A program made the translations under genes and the position numbers. The notes under the pieces were generated by a model. That model saw nothing but the letters and a program-made list of their open reading frames with translations. It made no database searches and was not told the DNA's origin. A DNA stretch of 64,000 nt. Origin: Bifidobacterium lemurum (lineage in GTDB: Bacteria > Actinomycetota > Actinomycetes > Actinomycetales > Bifidobacteriaceae). Shown piece by piece: positions 16,923 through 26,017 of the stretch (position 1 is the first letter of the stretch; each line of letters begins with the position of its first letter). The stretch spans positions 62,001 through 126,000 of the forward strand of contig NZ_CP062948.1 in assembly GCF_014898175.1 (NCBI RefSeq), written 5' to 3'.

Positions 16923-17591
16923 ATGACGATGGCCGAACAGTATTTCGCGGCGGAGCCCGCGTCGAAGGATGTGCGCCGCACGCTGAAGGTGTCGCTGCGC
17001 GGCAACGACGCCACGGTGCAGGTGTCGAACGGCGTGTTCTCCGGTTCCCGCTTGGATCTCGGCACGTCGGTGCTGCTGCGTCAGGCGCCCGAACCGCCGA
17101 GTCAAGGCGCGTTGCTGGATTTGGGTTGCGGCTGGGGGCCGGTCGCCCTGTCGCTGGCCTTCGAGTCGCCGCAGGCCGACGTGTGGGCCGTGGATGTGAA
17201 CGAGCGCGCGTTGGAGCTGACCGCCGCGAACGCGAAGGCCAACGGCCTCGCCAACGTGCATGTGTCGCAGACTGGTGCCGATGGCGTGCCGTTGGCCGAT
17301 CAGCCCGTATCCGATGCGCTGGCGTGTGAGATTCTGCCTGACGACCTGCGTTTCGATGTAATCTGGTCGAACCCGCCGATTCGCATCGGCAAGGAAGCCT
17401 TGCACACGCTGCTGCTGGCATGGCTGCCGCGGCTGAAGCAGGGCGGCGCGGCCTATCTGGTGGTGCAGAGGAACCTCGGCGCGGATTCGCTGATCCCCTG
17501 GTTGGACGAAGCGCTCGGCGACGGGTACGCGGTGGGCAAATACGCCAGTTCCAAGGGATTCCGTATCATAGAGGTTTTGCGTAACAACTAG
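16923..17591 (+). CDS. RsmC-like class I SAM methyltransferase (probable 16S rRNA guanine-N2)
   Basis: 222 residues from the ATG at 16923; an ATG at 16929 is equally possible (GAGGAAG and GAGG, respectively, act as ribosome binding sites). The N-terminus resembles the small actinobacterial RsmC-like enzymes (YFAAEPASKDVRRTLKV ... NGVFSGSRLDLGT). The SAM motif is DLGCGWGPVA, and the catalytic NPP motif is WSNPPIRIGK, typical of N2-guanine methylation of rRNA. A 12-base direct repeat (GGAAGTCGGATT) lies just upstream at about 16887-16910. The exact target base is inferred. Confidence 0.82.
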   Translation: MTMAEQYFAAEPASKDVRRTLKVSLRGNDATVQVSNGVFSGSRLDLGTSVLLRQAPEPPSQGALLDLGCGWGPVALSLAFESPQADVWAVDVNERALELTAANAKANGLANVHVSQTGADGVPLADQPVSDALACEILPDDLRFDVIWSNPPIRIGKEALHTLLLAWLPRLKQGGAAYLVVQRNLGADSLIPWLDEALGDGYAVGKYASSKGFRIIEVLRNN

Positions 17592-17658
17592 CCGCACCGC
17601 CTCAAGACACCGCCGCGTAGAGCGCTGTCCATCGACGGCAAGGGCAAGGACGGAGCAT

Positions 17659-20600
17659 ATGAAATACGAGTATCCATCTGAACTGCCGGTGTCGGCCGCA
17701 CGCGGCGAGATCGCCGAGGCCGTGCGTTCCAGCCAGGTGGTGATCGTCTCCGGACAGACGGGCTCCGGCAAAACCACGCAGCTGCCGAAGATTCTGCTCG
17801 AGCTTGGCCGCGGCGCGCATGGACGGCAGATCGTGCATACGCAGCCGCGCCGTATCGCCGCACGCACGGTGGCGGAGCGCATCGCCAGCGAGATGGGCGT
17901 GCGTCTGGGCGACGAGATCGGCTATCAGGTGCGGTTCACCGACGAAAGCTCGCCGAACACGCGGCTTCGCGTGGTCACCGACGGTATTCTGCTCGCGCAG
18001 ATCCAACGCGACCCCAAGCTGATGAAATACGACACGATCGTGATCGACGAGGCGCACGAACGCAGTCTCAACATCGACTTTCTGCTCGGCTATCTGACCG
18101 CTCTGCTCCCCCAGCGCCGCGACCTGAAACTGGTGATCACCTCCGCCACCATCGATTCGGTGAAGTTCCAGGAGCATTTCGAACGCGCTTTGGGCACGGC
18201 GGTGCCGGTGATCGAAGTGTCGGGGCGCACCTATCCGGTGCGGATCGCCTACGAGCCGCTCGGCGCCGCGCCCGCGCTGATGCATGAGGTGCCGGGTTTC
18301 GCCACCGGCGCGCGTCCCGGCGACGACGACCTCGACGCGGGCATCACCGATATGCCCACCGCCGTGGCCCGCGCATGCGCCGAGCTCATCATCCATTCGA
18401 GCCATGAGCGCGGCGCACGCGATATTCTCGTGTTCGCGTCCGGCGAGCGCGACATCCACGAGTTCGAGGCCGCGCTGCGGCACCATTACGGTCCGCGCGC
18501 GGCGGATATGCGCCGCCCCGACGCGATCGAGATCATGCCGCTGTTCGCGAGGCTGTCCGCCAAGGAGCAGCATCGCGTGTTCGAGCCGCATACGCATCAG
18601 CGCATCGTCATCGCCACGAATGTGGCGGAGACGTCGCTGACCGTGCCGGGCATCCGCTATGTGGTCGATCCGGGCATGGCGCGCATCTCACGCTATTCGA
18701 AGACGGCGAAGGTGCAGCGTCTGCCGATCGAGCCGATCAGCCAGGCGAGCGCCGACCAGCGTTCCGGCCGATGCGGCCGTATCGCCGACGGCATCGCCAT
18801 CCGCCTGTACGCGCGTGAGGATTACGAGACGCGCCCGCGCTTCACCGAGCCGGAGATCCTGCGCACCTCACTGGGCGCGGTGGTGCTGCATATGCTGTCG
18901 GTGGGCGTGGCGCGCACGGCCGAGGATGTGACGAATTTCGGCTTCATCGACCCACCGGATATGAAGGCCGTCTCCGACGGTTTCAACGAGCTGACCGAGT
19001 TGAAGGCCATCGGCCGCAAGCGCGGCGAGGTGACGCTCACGCATATCGGACGCCAGCTGGCGCGCATTCCGATCGACGTGCGTTTGGGCCGTATGGTGAT
19101 CGAGGCGGCGAAGTCCACGTCGCCGAACACGCTGGCCGCCATGCTGGTGGTCGTGGCGTTCCTGAGCCTGCAGGATCCGCGCGAACGCCCGGACGAGGCG
19201 CGCGACGAGGCGGACCGCATCCACAACCGCTACGCCGATCCGACCAGTGATTTCCTCACCGCGTTGAATATCTGGGACCGCGTGTTCCAGGCGGATGGCG
19301 AGCCGAGCAACAACGCGCTACGCCGGATCTGCAAAGCCGAGTATCTCAACTGGCTGCGTATGCGCCAGTGGAAGGATCTGGTCTCGCAGCTGCGTGAGAT
19401 GTGCCGCGAGATGAAGTTCAAGGTGGGTGAGCCGCTTCCCTCCTCGCGCGCCGGACTGGAGATCCGCCAACTGCCGATCAACCAGCAGGCCGCACATTCC
19501 CTGTGCTGCGCGTGGGACGCCGAAGGCATCCACAGGTCGATGCTGGCGGGGCTTCTTTCCATGATGGGCATGCAGGTGGTGCGAGAGCCCAAGGCCTCCG
19601 ATTTCGCGGGGCTTTCCGGCGCGGCTCGGGCGCGTGCCATGAAGCGCGCGCAGAAGCAGTCGAAGAACGATTATCAGGGCGCGCGCGGCACGCATTTCGC
19701 CCTCTTCCCCGCCTCCGCGGTGGCCAAGGCCACGCCGGCTTGGGTGATGAGCACGGAGCTGGTGGAGACGAGCCGCCTGTGGGCGCGCTATTCCGCCGCG
19801 ATCGACCCGGCGTGGGCCGAACCGTTGGCGGGCTCGCTCACCCGCACCACCTACGCCGAACCGCATTGGTCGGGTTCGCGCGGTTCGGCGGTGGCCACGT
19901 CAAAAGTGCTGCTGTATGGCCTGCCGATCGTGCAGGACCGCACCGTGCAGTGGGGCCGCATCAACCCGTTGGAGGCGCGAGACTTCCTGATCCGCCAAGG
20001 TCTGGTCGAAGGCGACATCCAGCAGCGCTTCAGCTATGACGAGTTCGTGGCGAAGAACCGCGACGTGCTTGAGGAGGCGGCCGAGGACGCGAGCCGCACG
20101 CGCCAGATCGCCGACACGGTCTCCGACGAGGATCTGTACGATTTCTACAACGCGGTGATCCCCCACGAGGTGACCTGCGTGGCCGATTTGGCGAAATGGT
20201 GGAAGGTCGAACACGATGAGCATCCCACCTTGTTGGATTTCGATCCGGCGAAGGTGGAACGTCTGGCCGACAGCGAGTCGGTGAGTCTCGACGACTATCC
20301 CGACCATTGGCATACCTTGGGTTCCGACGGCCGCCCCATCGATTTGCGGCTCAGCTACGTGTATGACCCGCACGATCCGCACGACGGCGTGACCGTGCAT
20401 GTGCCAATCAAGGCGCTTTCGCGCGTCTCCCCCGAACAGTTCACATGGAACGTGCCGGGCCTGTTGGACGAGCTACTGCTCGCCATGATCAAATCCCTGC
20501 CCAAGCAGCTGCGCGTGCAGTTCGTGCCCGCTCCGGACACGGCCGCCAAACTGCGCGACTGGATCGACGAACACTACCCCGACCTGCCCGGCTCCGGCTC

Positions 20601-21723
20601 GCAGGGCAAGCCGAATCTGCCACCCCTGCCGGCCGACGGAGAGGCCGCGCGTTGGCCTGATTTCGCGCATGTGTTCACACAGGCCGCCATCCAGGTGGTC
20701 GGCGCGCAGATCCATCCGGAGGTGCTGACCGGCGAATTATGGGACAAGCTCGCCCCGTATCTGCGTATGACGTTCTCGGTGGAGCAGACGTTGCCGCCCA
20801 GCCGCAACCAGCGCGGCCGCCGTCGCGCGCGCGGGCCGGTGAAGGTGATGGGTGTATCCAAGGATCTGGTCGCCCTGCAACGCGAGTTCGCCGCGCAGGC
20901 CGAAGCGTCGGCCCGTCAGATGGTCCAGCGTCAGGCCGAGCAGGCGGCCACTCAAGGCAAGCTGGTCGAGCAGGCGAATCTGCTGCACAAGGCGGGCGCG
21001 ACCACCGAGTCGCGCGCCGCGATGCTTTGGAAGGGCGCGCTTGACGCGCTGCGGCTGCCGGCCGACCGCGTCTCCTCGCGCTGGCTGGGCGGCGAGGCGC
21101 TGATGCTCGCCTCCGCGCCGTACCAGTCCACCAAGGCGCTGGTGGAGGATTTGCAGTTGGCCGCGGTCAAGCGTCTTCTGCCCGAGGTGGACAAACTGCC
21201 CGACGATGAGGCGTTGGCGAACGCCGTGCTCGACGTGCAGCAGGTGTATGAGGACACCGTGTACGCGGTGGCGCATGACGTGATCGCGATTCTGACCCGC
21301 TACGCCGAGGTCGACAAGGCGGTGTCCGGCAAGGCTGACCTGCCGATGCTCTCGGTGTTGCAGTCGATTCGCGAGCATATCGCCACGCTGGTGTTCCCCG
21401 GCTTCATCGGTGCCGCTCCCCCGTATTCGCTGCGCCATATCGAGCGGTATTTGAGGGCCGACCTCGCGCGCCTGACCAAGGCGAAAACCGATAAGAACCG
21501 CGACGTGCGCTGGGCATGGGAGGCCGACGAAGCCAAACAACTCGTGGACAAGGCCTTGGACCGCGCCAAGCGCGAACCGGCCGGGCCTCGCCACGAGGCG
21601 CTGACCAAGCAGGCCGACGAAGCCCGCTGGATGCTCGAGGAGTTCTATGTCTCCCTCTGGGCGCAGGAGCTCGGCACCCCCAAACCCATCAGCATCCAAC
21701 GCCTGCGCAAAGCCTTGGCCTGA
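17659..21723 (+). CDS. hrpA: ATP-dependent RNA helicase HrpA
   Basis: Large DEAH-box helicase implicated in rescuing stalled ribosomes and in mRNA processing. 1,354 residues, close to the usual 1,300. Motif I is GQTGSGKTTQLPK (about residue 32), Ia TQPRRIAARTVA, motif II DEAHERS, motif III SATID, motif V ATNVAETSLTVPG and motif VI QRSGRCGR. A long C-terminal region of the HrpA type (DUF3418) follows. GGACGGAG is at good spacing before the ATG. It is transcribed alone and ends at the border of the accessory island. Confidence 0.95.
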   Translation: MKYEYPSELPVSAARGEIAEAVRSSQVVIVSGQTGSGKTTQLPKILLELGRGAHGRQIVHTQPRRIAARTVAERIASEMGVRLGDEIGYQVRFTDESSPNTRLRVVTDGILLAQIQRDPKLMKYDTIVIDEAHERSLNIDFLLGYLTALLPQRRDLKLVITSATIDSVKFQEHFERALGTAVPVIEVSGRTYPVRIAYEPLGAAPALMHEVPGFATGARPGDDDLDAGITDMPTAVARACAELIIHSSHERGARDILVFASGERDIHEFEAALRHHYGPRAADMRRPDAIEIMPLFARLSAKEQHRVFEPHTHQRIVIATNVAETSLTVPGIRYVVDPGMARISRYSKTAKVQRLPIEPISQASADQRSGRCGRIADGIAIRLYAREDYETRPRFTEPEILRTSLGAVVLHMLSVGVARTAEDVTNFGFIDPPDMKAVSDGFNELTELKAIGRKRGEVTLTHIGRQLARIPIDVRLGRMVIEAAKSTSPNTLAAMLVVVAFLSLQDPRERPDEARDEADRIHNRYADPTSDFLTALNIWDRVFQADGEPSNNALRRICKAEYLNWLRMRQWKDLVSQLREMCREMKFKVGEPLPSSRAGLEIRQLPINQQAAHSLCCAWDAEGIHRSMLAGLLSMMGMQVVREPKASDFAGLSGAARARAMKRAQKQSKNDYQGARGTHFALFPASAVAKATPAWVMSTELVETSRLWARYSAAIDPAWAEPLAGSLTRTTYAEPHWSGSRGSAVATSKVLLYGLPIVQDRTVQWGRINPLEARDFLIRQGLVEGDIQQRFSYDEFVAKNRDVLEEAAEDASRTRQIADTVSDEDLYDFYNAVIPHEVTCVADLAKWWKVEHDEHPTLLDFDPAKVERLADSESVSLDDYPDHWHTLGSDGRPIDLRLSYVYDPHDPHDGVTVHVPIKALSRVSPEQFTWNVPGLLDELLLAMIKSLPKQLRVQFVPAPDTAAKLRDWIDEHYPDLPGSGSQGKPNLPPLPADGEAARWPDFAHVFTQAAIQVVGAQIHPEVLTGELWDKLAPYLRMTFSVEQTLPPSRNQRGRRRARGPVKVMGVSKDLVALQREFAAQAEASARQMVQRQAEQAATQGKLVEQANLLHKAGATTESRAAMLWKGALDALRLPADRVSSRWLGGEALMLASAPYQSTKALVEDLQLAAVKRLLPEVDKLPDDEALANAVLDVQQVYEDTVYAVAHDVIAILTRYAEVDKAVSGKADLPMLSVLQSIREHIATLVFPGFIGAAPPYSLRHIERYLRADLARLTKAKTDKNRDVRWAWEADEAKQLVDKALDRAKREPAGPRHEALTKQADEARWMLEEFYVSLWAQELGTPKPISIQRLRKALA

Positions 21724-21744
21724 TTGATTGCGGCTGAGGCAGCA

Positions 21745-21765
21745 ACGGGTACTTTCGTTACCCGT
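21745..21765 (+). terminator. Short hairpin after hrpA
   Basis: ACGGGTA (21745-21751) pairs with TACCCGT (21759-21765) around a 7-base loop, 21 bases past the hrpA stop. There is no clear T tract, so function as a terminator is uncertain. Confidence 0.4.
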
Positions 21766-21781
21766 AGCAGAGATGACTCGA

Positions 21782-21831
21782 CTTCGCTCGGCATGACGCT
21801 ATAGACATCATCAACGTCATGCTGAGCGAAG
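21782..21831. repeat. REP-like palindromic repeat (copy A)
   Basis: CTTCGCTCGGCATGACG (21782-21798) and CGTCATGCTGAGCGAAG (21815-21831) form a near-perfect inverted repeat. The same family recurs at about 35.64-35.81 kb. Both copies are intergenic, downstream of genes. The remaining bases up to hsdR (21832-22102) hold only a short minus-strand coding remnant (next entry) and probably the hsdR promoter. Confidence 0.75.
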
Positions 21832-21889
21832 CGTAGCACAGTCGAACCATCCCAGCTCGCCCCAATAAGGACTTGATTTACCGCTACGC

Positions 21890-21982
21890 CTAGTCTTTGA
21901 CGACTTTGAGATAGCGCGCATATCCTGCGTCGATGTCGACGAGCACCTCCATCGTCGAGGCGGCGTTGGCGAATACCTCAGT
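21890..21982 (-). pseudogene. Short coding remnant at the island border
   Basis: On the minus strand a frame runs about 30 codons between a stop and the TAG at 21890-21892, ending VLVDIDAGYARYLKVVKD. It looks protein-like but has no start or ribosome binding site. I do not recognise the family; it may be the tail of a gene lost when the island arrived. Confidence 0.25.
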
Positions 21983-22102
21983 GTCTCAGGCAGCGTCGTT
22001 GAAAACATTCACGATGATATCGAATAATCTTCCTCTACTGCTTTCACTGGTGGCGGTATCATGCTGTCATAAACATTCAGGCGTGTTATAGGGGGTTGGG
22101 CG

Positions 22103-24484
22103 ATGTTGCAGCCAGTGGATGATGGGATGCTCCAATCCCAGATCGGTAACGAGGAGAACACGAAGAAGAACCTCATCACCCCCCTGTTGCAGACTCGTTG
22201 GCCCGGTGAGAATAGCATCATAATGGAGTATCCGGCCAGTGACGGGCGTATCACGGTGGACGAGTACGGCATGGCGCACCGTGGTAGGGCAAGGAAAATC
22301 GACTATCTGCTCCTGCATAACACGAATCTGCCGTTGGCATTGGTGGAGGCCAAGGGTCGTGATCATGCTGCCTCGGAGGGCTATCAACAGGCCATCGATT
22401 ACGCGAAACGATTGGATGTCCCGTTCGCATACGCCACGAATGGTGACGACCTGATCGAGCATGATATGCTTTCCGGTTTGAATCGTGAGATGAAGCTCGC
22501 TGACTTTCCCACACGTGACGAATTATGGAACCGTTATGTCAGGCAGAAAGGAATGAGCAAGAAACAGGCGAATGATTACTCCTACCCGTATTATCAGACC
22601 GCCACGGGCAAGACACCGCGCTATTACCAGCGCATCATTGTCAACAAGGCCATGGAGGCCATTCAACGAGGGCAGAGGAAGTTGCTGATTGTGTCGGCGA
22701 CCGGCACAGGCAAAACGTTCGAGGCGTTCCAGATCATCTGGCGGTTCTGGAAGACAGGTATCGCCAAGCGCACGTTGTTCCTAGCTGATCGCTCGATTCT
22801 GGTGGATCAAACCATGCGTGAGGATTTCGCCCCATTCGGCGAGCACATGGTCAAGTTCGACAATTCACGGATTGATACGGCCCATGAGATATATCTGGGC
22901 ATCTACCAACAGTTCGTAACTACCAAGGATGGTGAAGTCCGGAAGCATTATAAGCAGTTTCCCCGTGACTTCTTCGATCTAGTGGTGGTGGATGAGTGTC
23001 ATCGCAGTTCCGCCGATCAAGATTCCTCATGGCATGAAATTCTCGACTATTTCGACTCAGCCATCAAGATTGGTATGACCGCCACGCCTAAGGAAGACTC
23101 AGATCCAACGAAAAGCAACATTGCATATTTCGGAGATCCAATCTACACGTATTCACTCAAACAGGGCATCGAGGATGGCTATCTCGCGCCTTACAAAGTC
23201 GTGGTTCCCGAGCTGGACATCGACCGCGATGGTTACACGCCTTCCAAGGAGACCACGGACGTAGACGGCAATCCGATAGAAATCAAGCTATACGAGCAGA
23301 AGGATTTCGATCGGCAGATTATCGTGCAGGACAGGCGTGAACTAGTCGCCAAACGCATCGCCGAATACATGCGAGTCAACGACATGCGGTTTGGTAAGAC
23401 CATCGTGTTCTGTGAGAGCATCGAGCACGCACACGCCATGCAACGCCTGTTGGAGAACGAGAACGCGGACCTGGTGGCCGAAGACTACCGTTACTGCATG
23501 TCAATCACCGCCGATGACGACGAGGGCAAGGCCCAGTTGGATAACTTCATCACGAACAAAATGAAGTATCCGGTGATTGCGGTGACCAGCAAGCTCATGT
23601 CCACCGGCGTGAACGCGAAAACCTGCGAACTGATTGTGTTGGACCGTTCCATCGGTTCAATGACCGAGTTCAAGCAGATCATCGGACGCGGCACCCGTGT
23701 GGTCGAGCATTACAAGGTGGGCGGTGAGGAAAAGTCGAAGATGTATTTCACTATCCTCGACTTCCGCGCCAACTACCGCAAATTCAACGATCCCTCGTTT
23801 GACGGCGATCCTGTGGATGTGATGAACGTGCCGGAAGGCAAGCCCATGCCCAAGCCGCCCATTAAACCATCCAACCCACCGGAAACCGGTCACATCCCAG
23901 AACCGAACCGGCGTATGGCCAAGGTCGCAGGCGTGGAGGTGTCCATCGTGGGCGAGGCCGTCAAATACATGGACACCGACGGGCACCTTGTAGAGCAAAA
24001 CCTCACTTCGTGCATCCGCAACAACATCGTAAGTCAGTATGAAACTTATGATGCTTTCCAAGCCGCGTGGGAACTGAACAAGCACAAAAGCCAGATGGCT
24101 TCCGACCTGCTGCTCGGCGACGACTGGGGAACCAATTTCAAGACACGCTACGGCTATGACGTGGACCCATTCGACATCATCTGCTGCTTCGCCTACCAGA
24201 TGGACCCGCCTATGAGCCGCGAACACCGCGCACGTCGTGCCAGTATGCAACGATTCATCGACCACGAGTGGCATACGGACGATCAACGTACCCTGCTGCA
24301 CCTTCTCTTGGACGCTTATGTGGTCTCCGGTTTCGAGTCCCTGCGCAACCTCGACACGTTGGATTTGCCACAGTTCCGCGCGGCAGGCTTCAAGAAACTC
24401 AAGGCCGTTAAAGCGTTTGGTGGCAAACGGGGCTATTACGATATGCTCGATGCAGTAGAAAATGCACTCTATCTGAAGGATTAA
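22103..24484 (+). CDS. hsdR: Type I restriction enzyme R subunit HsdR
   Basis: Motor and nuclease subunit of a type I restriction-modification system: it translocates DNA and cleaves far from the unmodified site. 793 residues. The N-terminal nuclease domain has the PD-(D/E)xK residues in RKIDYLLL ... LALVEAKG. The helicase motor follows with Walker A SATGTGKTFEA, motif II VVDECHRSS (DECH), motif III TATPKED and motif VI IGRGTR. The C-terminal domain ends at KRGYYDMLDAVE. GC content and codon use are lower and more mixed than in the flanking core genes, suggesting transfer. First gene of hsdR-hsdM-hsdS. Confidence 0.95.
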   Translation: MLQPVDDGMLQSQIGNEENTKKNLITPLLQTRWPGENSIIMEYPASDGRITVDEYGMAHRGRARKIDYLLLHNTNLPLALVEAKGRDHAASEGYQQAIDYAKRLDVPFAYATNGDDLIEHDMLSGLNREMKLADFPTRDELWNRYVRQKGMSKKQANDYSYPYYQTATGKTPRYYQRIIVNKAMEAIQRGQRKLLIVSATGTGKTFEAFQIIWRFWKTGIAKRTLFLADRSILVDQTMREDFAPFGEHMVKFDNSRIDTAHEIYLGIYQQFVTTKDGEVRKHYKQFPRDFFDLVVVDECHRSSADQDSSWHEILDYFDSAIKIGMTATPKEDSDPTKSNIAYFGDPIYTYSLKQGIEDGYLAPYKVVVPELDIDRDGYTPSKETTDVDGNPIEIKLYEQKDFDRQIIVQDRRELVAKRIAEYMRVNDMRFGKTIVFCESIEHAHAMQRLLENENADLVAEDYRYCMSITADDDEGKAQLDNFITNKMKYPVIAVTSKLMSTGVNAKTCELIVLDRSIGSMTEFKQIIGRGTRVVEHYKVGGEEKSKMYFTILDFRANYRKFNDPSFDGDPVDVMNVPEGKPMPKPPIKPSNPPETGHIPEPNRRMAKVAGVEVSIVGEAVKYMDTDGHLVEQNLTSCIRNNIVSQYETYDAFQAAWELNKHKSQMASDLLLGDDWGTNFKTRYGYDVDPFDIICCFAYQMDPPMSREHRARRASMQRFIDHEWHTDDQRTLLHLLLDAYVVSGFESLRNLDTLDLPQFRAAGFKKLKAVKAFGGKRGYYDMLDAVENALYLKD

Positions 24485-24493
24485 CAAACACGT

Positions 24494-26017
24494 ATGAGTC
24501 TTGCAGCCCTTGTCAAACGCTTGGAAAACATCATGCGCCCGGACGCCGGCATCGATGGTACAGCGCAACGATTAAGCCAGATCGTATGGATCCTGTTTCT
24601 CAAAGTGTTCGACTACAAGGAAGAGGAAGCCGAACTCGACGACGATTACACGCCCGTCATCCCCGAGGGGTACCGGTGGCGCGACTGGGCCACTGGCGAA
24701 TCCGTCAAAGACCAGCGCACCGGCGACGAGCTCATCAATTTCGTGAACAACGAACTTATCCCCGTGCTCAGCGGCAACCCCATTCAGGATGAACACAGCA
24801 ACACCATCATCCCCTTCCCCAGCACGTCTCCCCGAGCACTGTTGGTGAAAGACTTCATGAGTCGCACCCATAATTACGCGTCTAACGGCATCCAACTGCG
24901 CATGGTGCTCAACGTGTTCGACGAAGTGGACTTCTCTGATGCCGAGGAAACCCATGAATTCAACGACGTATACGAATCCCTGTTGAAGTCTCTCCAGTCC
25001 GCTGGCAAGGCGGGCGAATTCTATACGCCGCGAGCAGTCACCTCGTTTGCCGTGCGCCACGTTGACCCCAGAATCGGCGATACAGTGGCCGACTTCGCAT
25101 GCGGTACCTGCGGATTCCTCGTGGATGCCCTGCGTCACTTGGAGGCGCAGGTGACCGAAGGTGACGTGGATGCTCTGCACACCGTACACAAATCGTTGAT
25201 TGGCGGCGAGCTCAAGCCCCTGCCCTACATGTTGGGCATCACCAACCTCATGCTGCACGACATCTCCCTACCCAACATCACCTACGGCGACTCATTAAGC
25301 GCCAAACGACTCCTCGACTACGACGAGGACGAAGACGGCGCGGACTGCATAGTCATGAACCCACCCTACGGAGGCGTCGCCACTAGCGAAGACAAAATGG
25401 CCTTCCCTGCAGACCTGCGTTCCAGCGAGACCGCCGATCTGTTCGTCGCCCTGATTATCACCAGACTACGCCGCAATGGTCGCGCGGCTGTCGTATTGCC
25501 CGACGGGTTCCTGTTCGGCACCGATAACGTGAAAACCACCATCAAGCAGAAGTTGTTTAAGGAATGCAACCTGCACACCGTCATCCGCCTGCCTGAATCC
25601 GTGTTCGCCCCATACACGTCCATCACCACCAACATCCTCTTCTTCGACAAGACCGGCTCCACCCAGGAGACATGGTTCTACCGGTTCGACAAGCCAGAAG
25701 GCTACAAGCACTTCTCCAAAACCAAGCCACTCCTGTCCCGTCACATGGAGTCAATCGACCATTGGTGGGACAACCGCGTGGATATTCCCGATCCAAACAA
25801 TGAGGATCTGTGGAAGGCACGTAAATACACGATCGAGGAGTTGCAAGCCAACGGATACAACCTCGACCTGTGCGGATATCCGCACGAGGAAGAGGAAATC
25901 CTGCCACCCGACCAACTCATCGCCGAATACCGCAGCAAACGCGCCGAACTCGACCAGCAGATCGACACCAAACTTGCCGCTATCTGCCACATCCTCGGCA
26001 TTGAGGCAGGTGAATGA
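24494..26017 (+). CDS. hsdM: Type I DNA adenine methyltransferase subunit HsdM
   Basis: Methylates adenine in the site chosen by HsdS. 507 residues. The N-terminal helical HsdM domain (MSLAALVKRLENIM) is followed by the methylase fold with SAM motif DFACGTCGFLVDA and the catalytic motif NPPYGG of N6-adenine enzymes. It begins 9 bases after hsdR and overlaps hsdS by 4 bases (ATGA), so the three are translated together. Confidence 0.96.
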   Translation: MSLAALVKRLENIMRPDAGIDGTAQRLSQIVWILFLKVFDYKEEEAELDDDYTPVIPEGYRWRDWATGESVKDQRTGDELINFVNNELIPVLSGNPIQDEHSNTIIPFPSTSPRALLVKDFMSRTHNYASNGIQLRMVLNVFDEVDFSDAEETHEFNDVYESLLKSLQSAGKAGEFYTPRAVTSFAVRHVDPRIGDTVADFACGTCGFLVDALRHLEAQVTEGDVDALHTVHKSLIGGELKPLPYMLGITNLMLHDISLPNITYGDSLSAKRLLDYDEDEDGADCIVMNPPYGGVATSEDKMAFPADLRSSETADLFVALIITRLRRNGRAAVVLPDGFLFGTDNVKTTIKQKLFKECNLHTVIRLPESVFAPYTSITTNILFFDKTGSTQETWFYRFDKPEGYKHFSKTKPLLSRHMESIDHWWDNRVDIPDPNNEDLWKARKYTIEELQANGYNLDLCGYPHEEEEILPPDQLIAEYRSKRAELDQQIDTKLAAICHILGIEAGE